This document shows positions 5,274 through 6,784 of a stretch of 6,784 bases of DNA, piece by piece. The DNA lies in assembly GCA_023128855.1 (NCBI GenBank), contig JAGMDE010000101.1, forward strand, positions 1 through 6,784. The letters are read 5' to 3'. The DNA comes from Thermoplasmatales archaeon (lineage in GTDB: Archaea; Thermoplasmatota; E2; DHVEG-1). The translations under genes were made by a program, and so were the position numbers. Positions within the stretch are counted from its first letter, which is position 1; every line of letters starts with the position of its first letter. The notes beneath the pieces are model-generated. The model saw nothing but the letters and a program-made list of their open reading frames with translations, was not told the origin of the DNA and did no database searches.

Positions 5274-6287
5274 TTGGATTCAAAAAAACTTGATAAAAAC
5301 TATCAACAAATCTTCAATCCATTATATTATATTGAAAAACTTGTTTCAAGAAATAAAAAAATCGATATCAAAGATAATATTTTATTAGTTGGTTCTCCAA
5401 GATCAGGTACTACTTGGCTTATGGAAATATTTGAATGTATTCCTGAATATTCTTATGTGTTTGAACCTTTACAAAGTAATTGGTTTCCTGAATCAATTAA
5501 AGCTGGATTTAAAGGAAGAATTTATCTTCCACCTGATTTAGATTGGTCAGAAGGTAAAGAATTTTTAAAGAAGATATTCAATGGTCAAATAGTTAGTAGA
5601 TTCCCTCCATATTTATATGATGTAAAAATGACCATGAATCAGTATCTTAACAATAAGTTAATAGTTAAATCTGTCAGATTAAGCAGGTTATTGCCCTGGT
5701 TTGAAAAAAGATTTCAATTACGAGGTATAGTTTTTATTATTCGTCATCCTTGTGCAGTTATTGCATCTCAAATAAAGACTGGTTTTACTGGATATCAAGA
5801 AAATTTTAAACCTTATCCAAATAGACACCCAACCAGAAAAGATATTGTTGATGAGGCATCTAAAATCGATATTTTAGATTCTAATCTAATAGAAAAATTA
5901 AAGAAAATTGATACTTTAGAAGAAATTTTAGCCGCAGCATGGTGTTTGGATAATATCGTTCCTTTATATCAAAAAAATCCAGCTTGGGTTACAGTTTTTT
6001 ATGAGAAACTTGTAAATGACGGAGAATCTGAACTTAAATCTATTTTTAGTAGAATTGAAGAAGAAAAATCTTTAGAATTTGCAATAAATATTCTGAAAAA
6101 ACCTAGTATGCTAACAAAGGGAGATGCAGATAAAATAGTAAAAAGCTCTGAATTACAATTATCTAAATGGAAGAAGGCTCTATCTGATAAACAAATTGAA
6201 AGAATTCTAAAGATAGTTTCTGATTTTGGCTTAGATTTTTATAATAGTAAAATAGAGCCAGATTATGATAATATAGATATAAATTAG
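5274..6287 (+). CDS. PAPS-dependent sulfotransferase-family protein
   Basis: Read from TTG 5274 the protein has 337 residues. The 5'-phosphosulfate-binding loop is visible as VGSPRSGTTWL (39-49), with R43, S44, G45 and T46-T47. The 3'-phosphate-binding motif is IIRHPCAVIASQ (155-166), with R157 and S165. An IVKSVRLSRLLPWF stretch (130-143) precedes it, as in carbohydrate-type sulfotransferases. The family moves a sulfonyl group from PAPS to a hydroxyl or amine of a sugar, lipid or small molecule; the acceptor cannot be told here. No signal peptide or membrane anchor is apparent, so it is probably cytosolic. The gene lies 29 bases after the regulator block and does not overlap it. Its composition is more AT-rich than upstream: rows 5281-5340 and 5881-5940 contain 12 and 14 G+C of 60, against 27 and 20 in por rows 961-1020 and 1681-1740. 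This suggests separate acquisition. Confidence 0.87.
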   Translation: MDSKKLDKNYQQIFNPLYYIEKLVSRNKKIDIKDNILLVGSPRSGTTWLMEIFECIPEYSYVFEPLQSNWFPESIKAGFKGRIYLPPDLDWSEGKEFLKKIFNGQIVSRFPPYLYDVKMTMNQYLNNKLIVKSVRLSRLLPWFEKRFQLRGIVFIIRHPCAVIASQIKTGFTGYQENFKPYPNRHPTRKDIVDEASKIDILDSNLIEKLKKIDTLEEILAAAWCLDNIVPLYQKNPAWVTVFYEKLVNDGESELKSIFSRIEEEKSLEFAINILKKPSMLTKGDADKIVKSSELQLSKWKKALSDKQIERILKIVSDFGLDFYNSKIEPDYDNIDIN

Positions 6288-6304
6288 TAAATTTTACTAA
6301 TTTT
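6281..6304 (+). terminator. AT-rich palindrome plus T run, probable transcript end
   Basis: AAATTAGTAAA at 6281-6291 and TTTACTAATTT at 6293-6303 are perfect 11-base inverted repeats separated by one base, and the second arm ends in a TTTT run (6301-6304). A stem of about 8 pairs with a 7-base loop is geometrically possible. The left arm contains the sulfotransferase TAG stop (6285-6287). The stem is weak because it is almost all A-T, so a protein-binding site is an alternative. Confidence 0.45.
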
Positions 6305-6316
6305 GAAGGTATTGGT

Positions 6317-6331
6317 AGAAATCTTTATATA
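6317..6331 (+). promoter_or_regulatory. Archaeal-type BRE/TATA promoter element (upstream copy)
   Basis: A purine-rich AGAAATC at 6317-6323 directly precedes TTTATATA at 6324-6331, a good fit to the archaeal BRE plus TATA box. Transcription would begin about 25 bases downstream, near 6352-6357, leaving a leader of about 25-30 bases before ATG 6382. No strong Shine-Dalgarno site is seen in that leader. Confidence 0.55.
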
Positions 6332-6345
6332 TTCTTAAATGGCCT

Positions 6346-6353
6346 TTTATATA
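6346..6353 (+). promoter_or_regulatory. Second TATA-like box
   Basis: TTTATATA at 6346-6353 repeats the upstream octamer exactly, 22 bases on. Used as a TATA box it would start transcription near 6372-6379 and give an almost leaderless mRNA for ATG 6382. The preceding bases (AATGGCC) are a poorer BRE than at the first copy. Confidence 0.35.
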
Positions 6354-6381
6354 ATTAGGTTAATTAATATGTCTTGATTAT

Positions 6382-6784
6382 ATGAAAAAAAGAACAGTTA
6401 CCCTCATACTTGTGATAGTTACCATCATAAACATAATTGCAGGTGCATTTATTTTTATTAATATACAGGTAATGCAAGCACCTGAGACAACTGTTAAAAT
6501 TGATGTTTTAGAAATAAACGCAGATGAAGTTGTAGTTCAAACTACAATAGATATCTACAATCCAAATGGATTTGATATGATAATGAAGGATTTTGAATTA
6601 ATTACTACAGCTGAATCTGGAGAAAAAGTATCTCATACTAAAATAGATGGGGGCATAATATCTGCAAATGAAGAAACAACATTTACTGACACTATGGTTA
6701 TGGATCTAAAGGGCAATAATCCAGGTTTACTAAAAACAAAATTAACAGGGACCGTAGGTATGAATATTATCTTTATCGAAAAAA
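6382..6784 (+). CDS. LEA14/WHy-type domain protein with N-terminal membrane anchor, 3'-truncated by window edge
   Basis: The frame opens at ATG 6382 and stays open to the window end (134 complete codons). It starts MKKR followed by a hydrophobic segment at about 6-28, which reads as a signal anchor or uncleaved signal peptide. The rest would lie outside the membrane. From about residue 36 the alternating beta pattern VKIDVLEINADEVVVQTTI, then IYNPNGFDM (58-66) with its NPN motif, is characteristic of LEA type 2 / WHy (water stress and hypersensitive response) domains, found widely as small exported archaeal proteins. Their molecular role in archaea is not well defined. The gene has its own TATA-like promoter and follows a probable terminator, so it is a separate transcription unit. 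In-frame alternatives upstream are excluded by the TGA at 6376-6378. The family call rests on the NPN motif and strand pattern only. Confidence 0.72.
   Translation, partial: MKKRTVTLILVIVTIINIIAGAFIFINIQVMQAPETTVKIDVLEINADEVVVQTTIDIYNPNGFDMIMKDFELITTAESGEKVSHTKIDGGIISANEETTFTDTMVMDLKGNNPGLLKTKLTGTVGMNIIFIEK

Noticed and set aside
1..6784. CRISPR array, tRNA/rRNA, insertion sequence, toxin-antitoxin or defence system
   Set aside because: No regularly spaced repeats, no RNA gene signatures, no transposase or terminal repeats, and no defence-related domains were seen on either strand.

Overview
The window looks like a chromosomal piece from an anaerobic archaeon. It has a four-subunit 2-oxoacid:ferredoxin oxidoreductase in the archaeal gamma-delta-alpha-beta order. 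It also has stand-alone MgtE-type membrane halves next to PhoU/RCK_C proteins, a combination I know mainly from Euryarchaeota and related archaea. A BRE/TATA-like element precedes the last gene, and strong GGAGGTG-type Shine-Dalgarno sites precede several GTG and TTG starts. The DNA is AT-rich. I cannot place it more precisely from sequence alone.

All genes lie on the + strand. Region 1 (1-2850) is pyruvate (or related 2-oxoacid):ferredoxin oxidoreductase: porG (5' end cut off by the window), porD, porA and porB. The first three are joined by 4-base stop/start overlaps; porB follows two bases after the porA stop. The enzyme reversibly converts pyruvate + CoA + oxidised ferredoxin into acetyl-CoA + CO2 + reduced ferredoxin.

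Region 2 (2887-5244) starts 36 bases later and has no convincing promoter of its own. It holds two paralogous five-helix MgtE half-proteins followed by two paralogous soluble PhoU-RCK_C proteins. Every junction inside this block is a 4-base overlap (GTGA or ATGA) with a good ribosome binding site. The simplest reading is a heteromeric divalent cation (Mg2+) transporter built from two separate halves, like a split SLC41, with a matching pair of cytosolic regulators in place of the N and CBS domains of bacterial MgtE. This is the most interesting system in the window.

Region 3 (about 5262-6304) is a PAPS-type sulfotransferase gene. It is visibly more AT-rich than the genes before it, has a TTG start, and ends in a near-perfect AT-rich palindrome followed by a T run, probably the transcript end. 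Region 4 (6305-6784) has two TATA-like boxes and the first 134 codons of a membrane-anchored LEA14/WHy-type protein that runs off the window.

I saw no rRNA, tRNA, CRISPR array, insertion sequence or long repeat. No stretch longer than about 100 bases lacks a gene.
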